NCBI RefSeq assembly: GCF_042684645.1 | Contig: NZ_JBHULV010000047.1 | Coordinates: 1-64,000, forward strand | Length of the DNA stretch: 64,000 nucleotides | Source of the DNA: Pseudopedobacter alpinus | GTDB lineage: Bacteria > Bacteroidota > Bacteroidia > Sphingobacteriales > Sphingobacteriaceae | Direction of reading: 5' to 3' | In this document: piece by piece, positions 16,685-24,753 of the stretch | Layout of the letters: the number at the start of each line of letters is the position of its first letter | How positions within the stretch are numbered: position 1 is the first letter of the stretch | The notes under the pieces: model-generated | What the model was told of the DNA's origin: nothing | The model's database searches: none | What the model saw: the letters and a program-made list of their open reading frames with translations, nothing else | Translations under genes and position numbers: made by a program

Positions 16685-18472
16685 CTATTTTTTATTTTGT
16701 TGTTTGATTTGCTGCTGCTGTCTCATCATATCTTCCATCTTTTTTTGGAAGCCACCTTTTTTCTTAGCGGATTCTGGCTTTTTCTTATTTTCTTGTATTT
16801 GAGCATGTATCTTATCGTCATCAACAAATTTTCTGATAAAATATTGTTGAGAGAAGGTTAGAACATTTGCACAGAAATAATAATAATTTAAACCAGCTGG
16901 GTAGCTATTTAAAACGCCAAAGAAAATGATAGGTGTAATGTAACCTATGTATTTCATTTGCCCAGTGGCACCAGAAACTTGGTTATTAAAGTAAGTGTAA
17001 ACTAATGTAGAAATTGTCATTAATAAACACATTAAACTAATATGATTCCATCCTAATAATGGAATAGTAGGAAACGTAATTAATTCATCATAAGTTGATA
17101 AATCATGCATCCAAAAGAAACTTTCGTGTCTTAATTCAAACAAGTTTGGGAAAAAGTAAAAGAAAGCTAGTATAAATGGCATTTGAAAAACCATTGGCAA
17201 ACAACCTCCAAGTGGGTTAACCCCGGCTTGTTTGTATAATTTCAAATACTCTTGTTGTACTAAAGCTTGGTTATCTTCACCAACTTTCTTCTTAATTTCA
17301 TCCATTTCGGGTTTTAAAACCCTCATTTTAGCCATAGATAGGTATGACTTATAAGTGAATGGTAGTAAAACAGTTTTAAGAATAACGGTTAATAAAAGTA
17401 TAATTAAACCATAACCTAAATTAAGGCTTTCAAAAAAGTTAAAAATAGGCAAAACTAAGAAACGATTAATCCACATAAGCGGACCCCAACCCATTTTAAC
17501 TTGTTGCTCTAAATCATATCCTTGGTCTTTTAACTGACTAAATTTATTTGATCCAAAATAAAATTCAAGGTTATAATTATTATCCTGAGTGTTTTTATAA
17601 GGCAAATTTAATTGAGCTCCGTAAGCTTTAACAGCAGAACTATCAGCAAGCGTTGTGATTTTAACATTTGCTTTTGTAAAACCTTCTTTAGCTATTAAAG
17701 CAGCAGAAAAAAAGTGTTCTTTAAAAGATACCCAATTGGTTTTTTCTTCGTTAAGAAGTAATTCCTCGTCTTCGCTTTCGCTTAAATAATCTACTGTACC
17801 ATCTGCTTTTTGATAATAGGTAGTTGAGCCCATACGTTCATTTTTTAGATCTTTCTCTTGTTGTAATAAACGAGTATTCCAATCTAAAATCAAACTGTTA
17901 TTATCATTGATACCATCAATACCTTTAGCATTAATTTTAAATCCAACTTTGTTGGCATCAGCTGCTAATGTATATGTGTAAGTTAAAATTGTTCCCGCCG
18001 CACTTTGCATTTGCATAACAATGCTATTTGCACTTTCATTGACAATGTTAAACGGAAGGTTGGTAGTATTTACTTTTTGGTTTCCTACTTTAATATCAAA
18101 ACCAAAATTTGTATCATCTTCATTAAAAAGTATTAATGGTTTGCCTTGGTAAGTAGTTTCATTTTTGATTTCAACACTTGTTATTTTACCACCTTTATTA
18201 GAAATACTAACTTTAATTAAGTTATTTTCTAAAACACTTATTTGCTCTTTAAAAGTTAAACTATCAGAAGCTGCATTGTTATTAACTAAAGCAGTTGTAT
18301 CTGTTAAATTTTCAGCTTTCTTAGGCGCAATAGTTTTTCCTTTTGATGCTGCTATTGAATCTTGTGTGATTTGCTCTCTTTTAATTTCTTCTTCAGATGG
18401 CTTTAACAAAAATGTTGAACCAACTAAAATCACTAAAATCAGGAATAAACCTGTAAACGTATTTCTATCCAT
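16685..18472 (-). CDS. yidC: Membrane protein insertase YidC
   Basis: Inserts and folds inner-membrane proteins, alone or with the Sec translocon. The 595 residues have an N-terminal membrane anchor (FTGLFLILVILVGSTFLL), a large periplasmic beta-domain, then the conserved 60KD_IMP core. That core begins at GLIILLLTVILKTVLLPFTY, with the cytoplasmic loop MRVLKPEMDEIKKKVGED. The tail is basic and Gln-rich (MMRQQQQIKQQ), as in ribosome-contacting YidC. It follows pyrG by 19 bases on the same strand, so co-transcription is likely. Confidence 0.97.
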   Translation of the reverse strand: MDRNTFTGLFLILVILVGSTFLLKPSEEEIKREQITQDSIAASKGKTIAPKKAENLTDTTALVNNNAASDSLTFKEQISVLENNLIKVSISNKGGKITSVEIKNETTYQGKPLILFNEDDTNFGFDIKVGNQKVNTTNLPFNIVNESANSIVMQMQSAAGTILTYTYTLAADANKVGFKINAKGIDGINDNNSLILDWNTRLLQQEKDLKNERMGSTTYYQKADGTVDYLSESEDEELLLNEEKTNWVSFKEHFFSAALIAKEGFTKANVKITTLADSSAVKAYGAQLNLPYKNTQDNNYNLEFYFGSNKFSQLKDQGYDLEQQVKMGWGPLMWINRFLVLPIFNFFESLNLGYGLIILLLTVILKTVLLPFTYKSYLSMAKMRVLKPEMDEIKKKVGEDNQALVQQEYLKLYKQAGVNPLGGCLPMVFQMPFILAFFYFFPNLFELRHESFFWMHDLSTYDELITFPTIPLLGWNHISLMCLLMTISTLVYTYFNNQVSGATGQMKYIGYITPIIFFGVLNSYPAGLNYYYFCANVLTFSQQYFIRKFVDDDKIHAQIQENKKKPESAKKKGGFQKKMEDMMRQQQQIKQQNKK

Positions 18473-18491
18473 TGTATATATTTAATGCTTC

Positions 18492-20108
18492 TTAGCTGTT
18501 TTTTCTTTTTGAATGTTCTATAGAAGCGGCTACAAATTTAACAAAAAGTGGGTGAGGGTTTGCTACCGTTGATTTTAATTCGGGGTGAAACTGAGCAGCA
18601 ACAAAATATGGGTGGTTTTTTAGTTCAACTATCTCCACCAAATTATTATCAGGATTAAGACCTGAAGCTATCATTCCTGCATTTTCGTATGCTTCTAAAA
18701 ACTGATTGTTAAATTCGTAACGATGCCTATGACGCTCAGAAATCTTACTTTTGCCGTAAATAGCATGTGCTTTAGTTCCTTTTTTCAACTCGCAAGTGTA
18801 AGAACCTAAACGCATAGTGCCACCTTTAAGCGTAACTTTTTTCTGTTCTTCCATCATAGAAATTACAGCTTCAGTTGTATTCTCGTCCATTTCTGTACTA
18901 TGGGCATTGGTTAAACCTAAAACGTTTCTTCCAAATTCTATTACCGCACATTGCATTCCCAAACAAATTCCGAAAAATGGAATATTGTTTTCTCTTATAA
19001 ACTGAATTGCAGTTATTTTACCTTCAATTCCTCTGTTTCCAAAACCTGGAGCAACTAAAACGCCGTCTAAATTTGATAGTTTTGCTTTAACATTTTCTGG
19101 TGTAATTCCTTCAGAATGTATGCATTCTACTCTAACCTTACATTCGTTTTGAGCGCCTGCATGAATAAAAGATTCTGTTATAGATTTATAAGCATCAGGT
19201 AGTTCTACATATTTACCTACCAAGCCAATTTTAATTTCTGAAGTAGGATTTTTTAAACGACCTAAAAAGTCTTTCCAGCTTTCTAAATCTGGTTCTGTTT
19301 TAAGAGGAAGTTTTAATTTAGATAATACAGTACGGTCTAACTGTTCTTTTAACATTAATAAAGGAACATCATAAATCGTTTTTGCATCAATAGATTCTAT
19401 TACTGCGTTAATATTAACATTACAGAAAAGCGCTATTTTTTTCCTAATATCCATAGAAATATGATGCTCAGTTCTACAAACCAAAATATCTGGCTGAATA
19501 CCGTACTCTAACAACATTTTAACTGAGTGTTGTGTAGGTTTAGTTTTTAATTCTCCGGCAGCAGCTAAGAAAGGAATTAAAGTTAAATGGATAACAATTG
19601 CATTGTTAGAACCAACTTCCCATTTAAACTGACGAACAGCTTCAATGTAAGGTAAAGATTCAATATCACCAACGGTTCCACCAAGCTCAGTAATTACAAT
19701 ATCATGTTCTCCGTTTTCGCCTAACAAACGCATATTGCGTTTAATTTCATCCGTAATATGCGGAACAACTTGTACAGTTTTACCTAAATAAGCACCTTCT
19801 CTTTCTCTGCTAATTACGTTTTGGTAAATTCTACCTGTTGTAATATTATTAGCCTGTGTGGTAGGTACATTTAAAAAACGTTCGTAATGCCCTAAATCTA
19901 AATCTGTTTCGGCTCCATCCTCTGTAACGTAACACTCGCCATGCTCATAAGGATTTAATGTGCCTGGATCAATATTTATGTAAGGATCAAATTTTTGGAT
20001 TGTTACGCGGTAACCTCTGGCCTGTAAAAGTTTAGCTAATGATGCGGAAATGATACCTTTTCCTAAAGACGATGTAACGCCCCCCGTAACAAAAATATAC
20101 TTAGTCAT
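18492..20108 (-). CDS. pyrG: CTP synthase
   Basis: Makes CTP from UTP using glutamine-derived ammonia and ATP. The 538 residues match the family (545 in E. coli). The synthetase half starts with IFVTGGVTSSLGKGI. The glutamine amidotransferase half has the nucleophile in FFGICLGMQCAV (C382), and the His/Glu pair is in AAQFHPELKS near the C-terminus. A good -7 box lies upstream at 20183-20190 on the minus strand. yidC follows closely. Confidence 0.98.
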   Translation of the reverse strand: MTKYIFVTGGVTSSLGKGIISASLAKLLQARGYRVTIQKFDPYINIDPGTLNPYEHGECYVTEDGAETDLDLGHYERFLNVPTTQANNITTGRIYQNVISREREGAYLGKTVQVVPHITDEIKRNMRLLGENGEHDIVITELGGTVGDIESLPYIEAVRQFKWEVGSNNAIVIHLTLIPFLAAAGELKTKPTQHSVKMLLEYGIQPDILVCRTEHHISMDIRKKIALFCNVNINAVIESIDAKTIYDVPLLMLKEQLDRTVLSKLKLPLKTEPDLESWKDFLGRLKNPTSEIKIGLVGKYVELPDAYKSITESFIHAGAQNECKVRVECIHSEGITPENVKAKLSNLDGVLVAPGFGNRGIEGKITAIQFIRENNIPFFGICLGMQCAVIEFGRNVLGLTNAHSTEMDENTTEAVISMMEEQKKVTLKGGTMRLGSYTCELKKGTKAHAIYGKSKISERHRHRYEFNNQFLEAYENAGMIASGLNPDNNLVEIVELKNHPYFVAAQFHPELKSTVANPHPLFVKFVAASIEHSKRKNS

Positions 20109-20182
20109 GTTGGAATTTGTTGTTAATTGAATTATAAAAAGGGGAATAAATATTCACTTTTTAAATCTGTTTGTACGGGATG

Positions 20183-20190
20183 CAAAATTA
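20183..20190 (-). promoter_or_regulatory. Candidate -7 box of pyrG
   Basis: The complement reads TAATTTTG, matching TAnnTTTG, 75 bases upstream of the pyrG ATG. I see no matching TTG at the usual distance, so only half of a promoter is supported. Confidence 0.4.
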
Positions 20191-20385
20191 GGTTTTTTTT
20201 TCGATTATGCGCTATTTTGATAAAATGAATTTACGTTTTAAAAGTTTAAGGTATGGCTGTTAAAATTTGCAATTAAATTGAGCTTGATAAAGAGCATATT
20301 GAGTTGTAAAAAGTGATTTTTAAAAGGAAGATTATATAAATCACGAATTGAAAAAAATTAAAAAATTTATTTTTAGCTTTTATAT

Positions 20386-20393
20386 TAATTTTG
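20386..20393 (+). promoter_or_regulatory. -7 box that bears on the start of the hypothetical gene
   Basis: TAATTTTG, a match to TAnnTTTG, ends 5 bases before the ATG at 20399. If real, the message would start around 20400. There is no clear -33 element. Confidence 0.35.
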
Positions 20394-20398
20394 TGGTT

Positions 20399-20833
20399 AT
20401 GAATTCAGTTTACAAAGGCCTTTTAATGCGTTACCAAAATTATTTGATAGAATTTTATCAGTTAATTGAGGATAAAGAAATTACTAAACCACAAGAACTT
20501 GCAAAAGCAGGAATGGTTAAAGATTTTTTAGAGAATTTACCAGACTTTGAGTCGGAATTTGAAATTGAGTTTGGGATAAAAACCATAGTTGGCAGTGTTG
20601 AAACAAATTGGATTGCTCAATTTTCTGCTGATGGTTTCTCTGTAAGATCTTTTACTTTAGATGATTTGGATGAGATAGATGAATGGTATTTTCATTATCA
20701 TGATGATAGCCGCGAATATGAAGGTAATTTATTTACTGATGGAGATTGGGATTTACTTTTAGAAGAAATTGCCGAGATAGATAATTTTGATGGAAAGAAA
20801 GTTTTAGCTCACTTTGAATATGATGTGAGTTAA
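20399..20833 (+). CDS. Hypothetical acidic protein
   Basis: A 144-residue protein I do not recognise. It is strongly acidic, with clusters such as DLDEIDEWYFHYHDD and LLLEEIAEIDNFDG, has no signal peptide or membrane segment, and is probably cytoplasmic. Possible starts are the ATG at 20399, a later ATG at 20426 or an upstream TTG at 20348. A TAATTTTG box at 20386-20393 places transcription at or just after 20399, which argues against the TTG and allows either a leaderless start or the ATG at 20426. It is transcribed divergently from pyrG. Confidence 0.7.
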   Translation: MNSVYKGLLMRYQNYLIEFYQLIEDKEITKPQELAKAGMVKDFLENLPDFESEFEIEFGIKTIVGSVETNWIAQFSADGFSVRSFTLDDLDEIDEWYFHYHDDSREYEGNLFTDGDWDLLLEEIAEIDNFDGKKVLAHFEYDVS

Positions 20834-20980
20834 TTTTTGTATTTGATTTATTAACCACAAAAGAAACGGAGAAAATTACGATTACACGAGGTTTACCACG
20901 GAGGGCTCGGAGGTCACAGAGTTGTATGGTTATAAAATGTGTTTTTTTTTGAATCTGTGTTAATCTGAGAAACCTGCGAG

Positions 20981-21016
20981 AAAAATGTTTGCTGGACTAA
21001 ACAAGCAAACATTTTT
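20981..21016. terminator. Hairpin terminator, probably bidirectional
   Basis: A perfect 13-bp stem (20981-20993 with 21004-21016) with a 10-base loop, bordered by A and T tracts. It lies between the hypothetical gene and the convergent arsenate reductase. A second 9-bp inverted repeat, CCTATATAT/ATATATAGG, lies at 21031-21064. The gap from 20850 to 20975 also has phrases such as ACCACGGAGG and AATCTGTGTTAATCTGAGA that resemble degenerate dispersed repeats. Confidence 0.65.
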
Positions 21017-21075
21017 AAAAACCTCTGAGACCTATATATCTCTACATATAAAGTTATATATAGGGATTAAACCTT

Positions 21076-21681
21076 TTATACTCTACTAAACACATACCAA
21101 AGTTCTTCCCCAATTTCCAAACTTCTTTCGGCATATTTTGCATCCATCAAATCTGTATGGTCAAAAGCTTTTGGGTCTTCATATTTTACAGGAAACCTTC
21201 CATCTGCACCAGCCACAAACGGACAGCCTTGATCAGCATTATCACAAGTCATAATTGCGCCAAATTTTGATTTGGGGTTAATTTCGTTATCATACACTTT
21301 AGAAAAACAAATTACTGGTGCTTCGTTATCGTCGTACTTAACAGAATATATTGGGTTTTCAGTTGCTGCTAATTTTTGAATCAAAAACCCTTGTCTGGTA
21401 AGCGTTTCTGCGACTTTTGGAAACATGGCAGTTGCTTCTGTTCCGCCAGAGTAGCAAAAAACATTTTCTATACCGAAATTAAAAGCAGCAGTTTGCGCCC
21501 AAATTTGTGATAAATGACTTCTGCGAGAATTATGTGTGCAAATAAAGTTTAAACGTACACATTCGTTTTTAGCCACTTTTTCTTGAATGTAATCAATAAG
21601 TGGTTGTAAAACTTCTTTACGTTCATCACTAATGTTCTCTGATGAAAAGCGTGATATAATTTCTGCGATTTTTTGATTCAT
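21076..21681 (-). CDS. Arsenate reductase, low-molecular-weight phosphatase type
   Basis: Reduces arsenate to arsenite in the cytoplasm, using the LMW tyrosine phosphatase fold. The P-loop is C48-T-H-N-S-R-R54 (CX5R). Two further cysteines in MTCDNADQGCPFV have the same six-residue spacing as the Cys82/Cys89 relay of Staphylococcus ArsC, suggesting thioredoxin-coupled reduction. At 201 residues it is longer than the ~131-residue ArsC because of about 40 extra N-terminal residues. It overlaps the upstream ACR3 gene by one base and is the last gene of the operon. Confidence 0.87.
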   Translation of the reverse strand: MNQKIAEIISRFSSENISDERKEVLQPLIDYIQEKVAKNECVRLNFICTHNSRRSHLSQIWAQTAAFNFGIENVFCYSGGTEATAMFPKVAETLTRQGFLIQKLAATENPIYSVKYDDNEAPVICFSKVYDNEINPKSKFGAIMTCDNADQGCPFVAGADGRFPVKYEDPKAFDHTDLMDAKYAERSLEIGEELWYVFSRV

Positions 21682-22712
21682 TATGAATAATATTTTTGTT
21701 TTAAAAATAAGCTTGCTTTTACTAATAAAATTAAAATTGGCACTTCTACCAGCGGCCCAATAACTCCAGCAAATGCCTGTGGCGAATTAATCCCGAAAAC
21801 TGCAATAGAAACTGCAATAGCTAATTCGAAATTGTTTCCTGTTGCTGTAAATGATATTGCTGCGTTTTTATCGTAAGGAATTTTCATATAAAGATTTATA
21901 AAAAAGCTTACAAAAAACATCAGCAAAAAATAAATAATCAACGGTATGGCTATTCTAAAAACATCAAAGGGAAGTTCTAAAATGGCATCTCCTTTTAAAC
22001 TAAACATTAACACAATTGTAAAAAGTAAAGCATATAAAGTAATAGGAGAGACGGCAGGGATGTATTTTCTGCTAAACCATTCTTTACCTTTTGTTTTTAT
22101 TAATAAATAACGACTAACAAAGCCAGCAATAAACGGAATACCTAAATAAATGAAAACACTTTGGGTAACATCGCTCATAGGTACAGATACATTAAAATTA
22201 CCTAAACCTAATTTCTGAGGAAGAACATTAATAAATAGCCAAGCATAAAAACTGTAAGTTAACACTTGAAAAATACTGTTTAAAGCAATTAAAAGGGCTC
22301 CATATTCACGGTTTCCTTTAGCTAAATCATTCCAAACAATTACCATTGCAATACATCTGGCTATTCCAATTAAAATTAAGCCAACCATATAATCTGGTTC
22401 ATCTCGCAAAAAAATAATAGCTAACCCGAACATTAAAATTGGTCCAATAATCCAATTTAAAAGCAAAGAAATAGAGATTACTTTTTTGTCTTTAAATGCC
22501 ATTGGCAATAACGTGTAATCAACTTTTGCCAAAGGTGGGTACATCATTAATATTAACCCAATTGCCAAAGGAATATTGGTTGTGCCAACTGTAAGGGCCT
22601 CGTTGACATCTTTTATTTTTGGGAAAAAGTAACCTAAAGCTACCCCAAAAAACATAGCAAGAAAAATCCATAACGTTAGGTAGCGATTTAAAAATTTTAA
22701 TTTTGGTTGCAT
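21681..22712 (-). CDS. Arsenite efflux transporter, ACR3 family
   Basis: Exports arsenite across the inner membrane. The 343 residues form about ten membrane segments. The family's conserved cysteine lies in GIARCIAMVIVWNDLAKG, and further matches are in the N-terminal WIFLAMFFGVALGY and near TGNNFELAIAVSIAVFG. It is sandwiched between the DUF6428 gene (13-base gap) and the arsenate reductase (one-base overlap), so it is part of one arsenic operon. Confidence 0.95.
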   Translation of the reverse strand: MQPKLKFLNRYLTLWIFLAMFFGVALGYFFPKIKDVNEALTVGTTNIPLAIGLILMMYPPLAKVDYTLLPMAFKDKKVISISLLLNWIIGPILMFGLAIIFLRDEPDYMVGLILIGIARCIAMVIVWNDLAKGNREYGALLIALNSIFQVLTYSFYAWLFINVLPQKLGLGNFNVSVPMSDVTQSVFIYLGIPFIAGFVSRYLLIKTKGKEWFSRKYIPAVSPITLYALLFTIVLMFSLKGDAILELPFDVFRIAIPLIIYFLLMFFVSFFINLYMKIPYDKNAAISFTATGNNFELAIAVSIAVFGINSPQAFAGVIGPLVEVPILILLVKASLFLKQKYYS

Positions 22713-22725
22713 AAATTTTATTTAT

Positions 22726-23178
22726 TTAGCAACACCCGCCACCTGGGGTGCAAGTTTGTGCTTTTGCAATAGGTAATTTATCTTGTGGTATTCCACAGGC
22801 GTCTTGTGCTAAACAATTGGTTGTTTTACTCTTTAACACAAATGATTTTCCATCAAAAGATAAATCATATTTTCCTATAGTTTCTGCTTGGTATTCAACT
22901 TCAATATCTAGGTTGGTGAGGTTCAATTTCTCTTCTCCTAAATCAATAATACTTAAAAATTTTTCTGGTTTTAAACGATGGTCTAAATCATTTGCGCTCC
23001 ATAACTGAAGAGATATCACTTTTTCATCTCTCATTAAACCACCACAATCCATAAATTTTTTTGAGATAACTCCAATTTCTGTAAGGTGAAAATGTGGTGG
23101 AACTAATGTCCCATCTTCTAATTTAAATGTTAAATTTTTTAAGCTGTAAAGAGCTGTTTTTAAATCTGATAGTTTCAT
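22726..23178 (-). CDS. DUF6428 family protein of the arsenic operon
   Basis: A 150-residue protein of the family now called DUF6428, found next to arsenic genes. It starts MKLSDLKTAL and has VPPHFHLTEIG (a possible metal-binding His pair), FMDCGG, and a Cys-rich tail (NCLAQDACGIPQ and TCTPGGGCC). The His and Cys residues suggest metalloid binding, but the function is not established. I chose the ATG at 23178. The longer frame would begin 21 codons upstream inside the palindrome region and adds a hydrophobic stretch that does not look like a real N-terminus. Confidence 0.82.
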   Translation of the reverse strand: MKLSDLKTALYSLKNLTFKLEDGTLVPPHFHLTEIGVISKKFMDCGGLMRDEKVISLQLWSANDLDHRLKPEKFLSIIDLGEEKLNLTNLDIEVEYQAETIGKYDLSFDGKSFVLKSKTTNCLAQDACGIPQDKLPIAKAQTCTPGGGCC

Positions 23179-23201
23179 GTATAAATATTTATTGGTTAAA
23201 T

Positions 23202-23211
23202 GCAATATTGC
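23202..23211 (-). promoter_or_regulatory. Candidate internal ArsR operator
   Basis: GCAATATTGC is a perfect 10-base palindrome between arsR and the DUF6428 gene. Its core AATATTGCA also occurs in the palindrome upstream of arsR at 23574-23585, with one more matching base on each side. A second ArsR site here would control the downstream resistance genes separately. Confidence 0.5.
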
Positions 23212-23231
23212 GATATAGTTAATGCAAAAAA

Positions 23232-23558
23232 TTAGCAGCAAGTGCTTTTGTTAAGCATTTTTTTAATGTTTGAGAAATAAGTGTTTAACAAATCGATGGT
23301 GTTTTCATTAATACAGTAACATATAGCATTACCTTCAATGCTTCCTTTAATAATATTAGCATTTTTAAGTTCTTTTAGATGTTGCGAAACTGTAGGTTGT
23401 GCAAGTGGTAATTCATTCACAATATCGCCGCAAATACATTCATTAACACTCATTAAATACTCAATAATGGCAATTCTTGCTGGGTGACCTAATGCTTTAG
23501 CAATAGTTGCGATTTTATTTTGTTGTGTTGTAAAGTGTTCTGTTTTTGAAGCTCCCAT
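23232..23558 (-). CDS. arsR: ArsR-family metalloregulator
   Basis: A small winged-helix repressor expected to leave DNA when arsenite binds. The start MGASKTEHFTTQ at 23558 precedes the helix-turn-helix LAQPTVSQHLKELKNANII. The metal-binding helix is NECICGDI, a variant of the classical ELCVCDL motif. The tail ends in a Cys pair (KSTCC), a possible additional ligand. The longer frame adds 8 residues and starts inside the promoter region. The gene heads the arsenic operon, with a palindrome 16 bases upstream. Confidence 0.92.
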   Translation of the reverse strand: MGASKTEHFTTQQNKIATIAKALGHPARIAIIEYLMSVNECICGDIVNELPLAQPTVSQHLKELKNANIIKGSIEGNAICYCINENTIDLLNTYFSNIKKMLNKSTCC

Positions 23559-23573
23559 ATAAACTATATTATT

Positions 23574-23585
23574 ATATTGCAATAT
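23574..23585 (-). promoter_or_regulatory. Candidate ArsR operator upstream of arsR
   Basis: ATATTGCAATAT is a perfect 12-base palindrome, flanked by more AATATTG-type half sites up to about 23595. Such AT-rich dyads are typical ArsR/SmtB binding sites. The core is shared with 23202-23211. Confidence 0.55.
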
Positions 23586-23701
23586 TACAATATTAATTTT
23601 TATAAAAAAAGTTTATTTTTTTAGAGGCATACGCTATTTATGTATGCTTTTTTTATGTCATCTTAAATAAATATCCCTATTAATTTTTGGTATATACGTT
23701 A

Positions 23702-23724
23702 AACACTACTAAATTGGTAGTATT
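23702..23724. promoter_or_regulatory. Inverted repeat before the peroxiredoxin gene
   Basis: AACACTAC and GTAGTATT are complementary at 7 of 8 positions around a 7-base AT-rich centre, 19 bases upstream of the ATG at 23743. It could bind a redox regulator, but I cannot name one. Confidence 0.35.
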
Positions 23725-23742
23725 AAATTAAAACAAAATATT

Positions 23743-24375
23743 ATGTTAAGATTAGGAGATATTGCACCAAACTTTAAAGTGAAAACTTCTGCTGGTGAAT
23801 TAGATTTTTATGAATATTTGGGAGATAGTTGGGGCGTTTTATTCTCGCACCCTGCAGATTTTACTCCGGTTTGTACCACCGAGTTGGGTAAAACAGCTTC
23901 ATTAAAGCCTGAGTTTGATAAAAGAAATGTTAAAGTAATTGCACTAAGTGTTGATTCAGTAGAGTCTCACCAAGGCTGGATTAAAGATATTAATGAAACT
24001 CAAAATGTTGAAGTTAATTTTCCAATAATTGCTGATGAAGATAAAAGTATTGCAGATGCTTATGGAATGATGCATCCAAATGCTTCAGCAACGTTTACAG
24101 TTAGATCTTTATTTATTATTGCACCTGATAAAACAATCAAATTAATTATTTCTTATCCAGCATCAACAGGAAGAAATTTCCAAGAAATTTTAAGAGTAAT
24201 AGATTCTTTGCAATTAACTACATACCATAGTGTTGCTACACCAGCAGATTGGAAAGATGGAGAGGACGTGGTTGTAGTGCCAGCAATTAAAACGGAAGAT
24301 ATACCTGCAAAATTCCCAAAAGGATTTACAGAGATTAAACCTTATTTAAGAATGACACCACAACCAAATAAATAA
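23743..24375 (+). CDS. 1-Cys peroxiredoxin (Prx6 type)
   Basis: Reduces peroxides in the cytoplasm. The peroxidatic cysteine is C44 in HPADFTPVCTTELG. It is the only cysteine in the 210 residues, so there is no resolving cysteine and an outside thiol must complete the cycle. The long C-terminal domain (ATPADWKDGEDVVVVPAI, then PKGFTEIKPYLRMTPQP) is the Prx6 hallmark. The gene is divergent from the arsenic operon with 184 bases between starts. A short inverted repeat lies just upstream. Confidence 0.94.
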   Translation: MLRLGDIAPNFKVKTSAGELDFYEYLGDSWGVLFSHPADFTPVCTTELGKTASLKPEFDKRNVKVIALSVDSVESHQGWIKDINETQNVEVNFPIIADEDKSIADAYGMMHPNASATFTVRSLFIIAPDKTIKLIISYPASTGRNFQEILRVIDSLQLTTYHSVATPADWKDGEDVVVVPAIKTEDIPAKFPKGFTEIKPYLRMTPQPNK

Positions 24376-24383
24376 TTTTAAGA

Positions 24384-24415
24384 TTGAGTTAAATTTAAAA
24401 AATATTTTATATTTG
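24384..24415 (+). promoter_or_regulatory. Promoter of the cold-shock gene
   Basis: TTG at 24384-24386, a 21-base spacer, then TATATTTG at 24408-24415, an exact TAnnTTTG box. Transcription would start near 24422, giving a leader of about 80 bases. A long leader is usual for cold-shock genes. Confidence 0.6.
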
Positions 24416-24500
24416 ATTCAGAATAAGATAAGATTGCCATGCCTGTTTTTCAGAATTGATATTTTATTTTATATTTTTAAATAATTAATAATCAATTTTT

Positions 24501-24695
24501 ATGAAAAACGGTACAGTAAAATGGTTTAATGCCCAAAAGGGATTTGGTTTTATTATTTACGATGGGAAAGACATCTTTGTTCATTTTAAAGATGTTGAAG
24601 GTGGCGTTAATGCCATTAAAGATAACGATGAGGTAGAATTTGAAGTTGCGGATGGTAAAAAAGGACCACAAGCAATTAATGTTAAAAAAGTATAA
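24501..24695 (+). CDS. Cold-shock domain protein
   Basis: A 64-residue single OB-fold RNA/DNA chaperone. Both RNA-binding motifs are intact: RNP1 KGFGFI (13-18) and RNP2 IFVHF (25-29). It lacks any C-terminal extension. A promoter with good boxes lies upstream, and a strong hairpin terminator follows at 24712, so it is monocistronic. Whether it is cold-induced cannot be read from the sequence. Confidence 0.95.
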   Translation: MKNGTVKWFNAQKGFGFIIYDGKDIFVHFKDVEGGVNAIKDNDEVEFEVADGKKGPQAINVKKV

Positions 24696-24711
24696 TAAAA
24701 TTAATTATCCA

Positions 24712-24751
24712 AAAAAAAATCCCAGCTAAAAAATTAGCTGGGATTTTTTTT
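24712..24751. terminator. Bidirectional terminator between the cold-shock gene and asnS
   Basis: The stem TCCCAGCTAA/TTAGCTGGGA (24720-24729 with 24734-24743) is extended on both sides by an A tract and a T tract of about 8 bases. It serves both convergent genes. Confidence 0.92.
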
Positions 24752-24753
24752 AT

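Noticed and set aside
16571..16861. 96-codon plus-strand frame with hydrophobic stretches
   Set aside because: Most of it is the antisense of the yidC C-terminus; its hydrophobicity mirrors the coding strand, and it crosses the yidC terminator.
24384..24500. Possible riboswitch or thermosensor in the cold-shock leader
   Set aside because: The ~80-base leader is AT-rich without a convincing conserved fold; only the promoter is supported.
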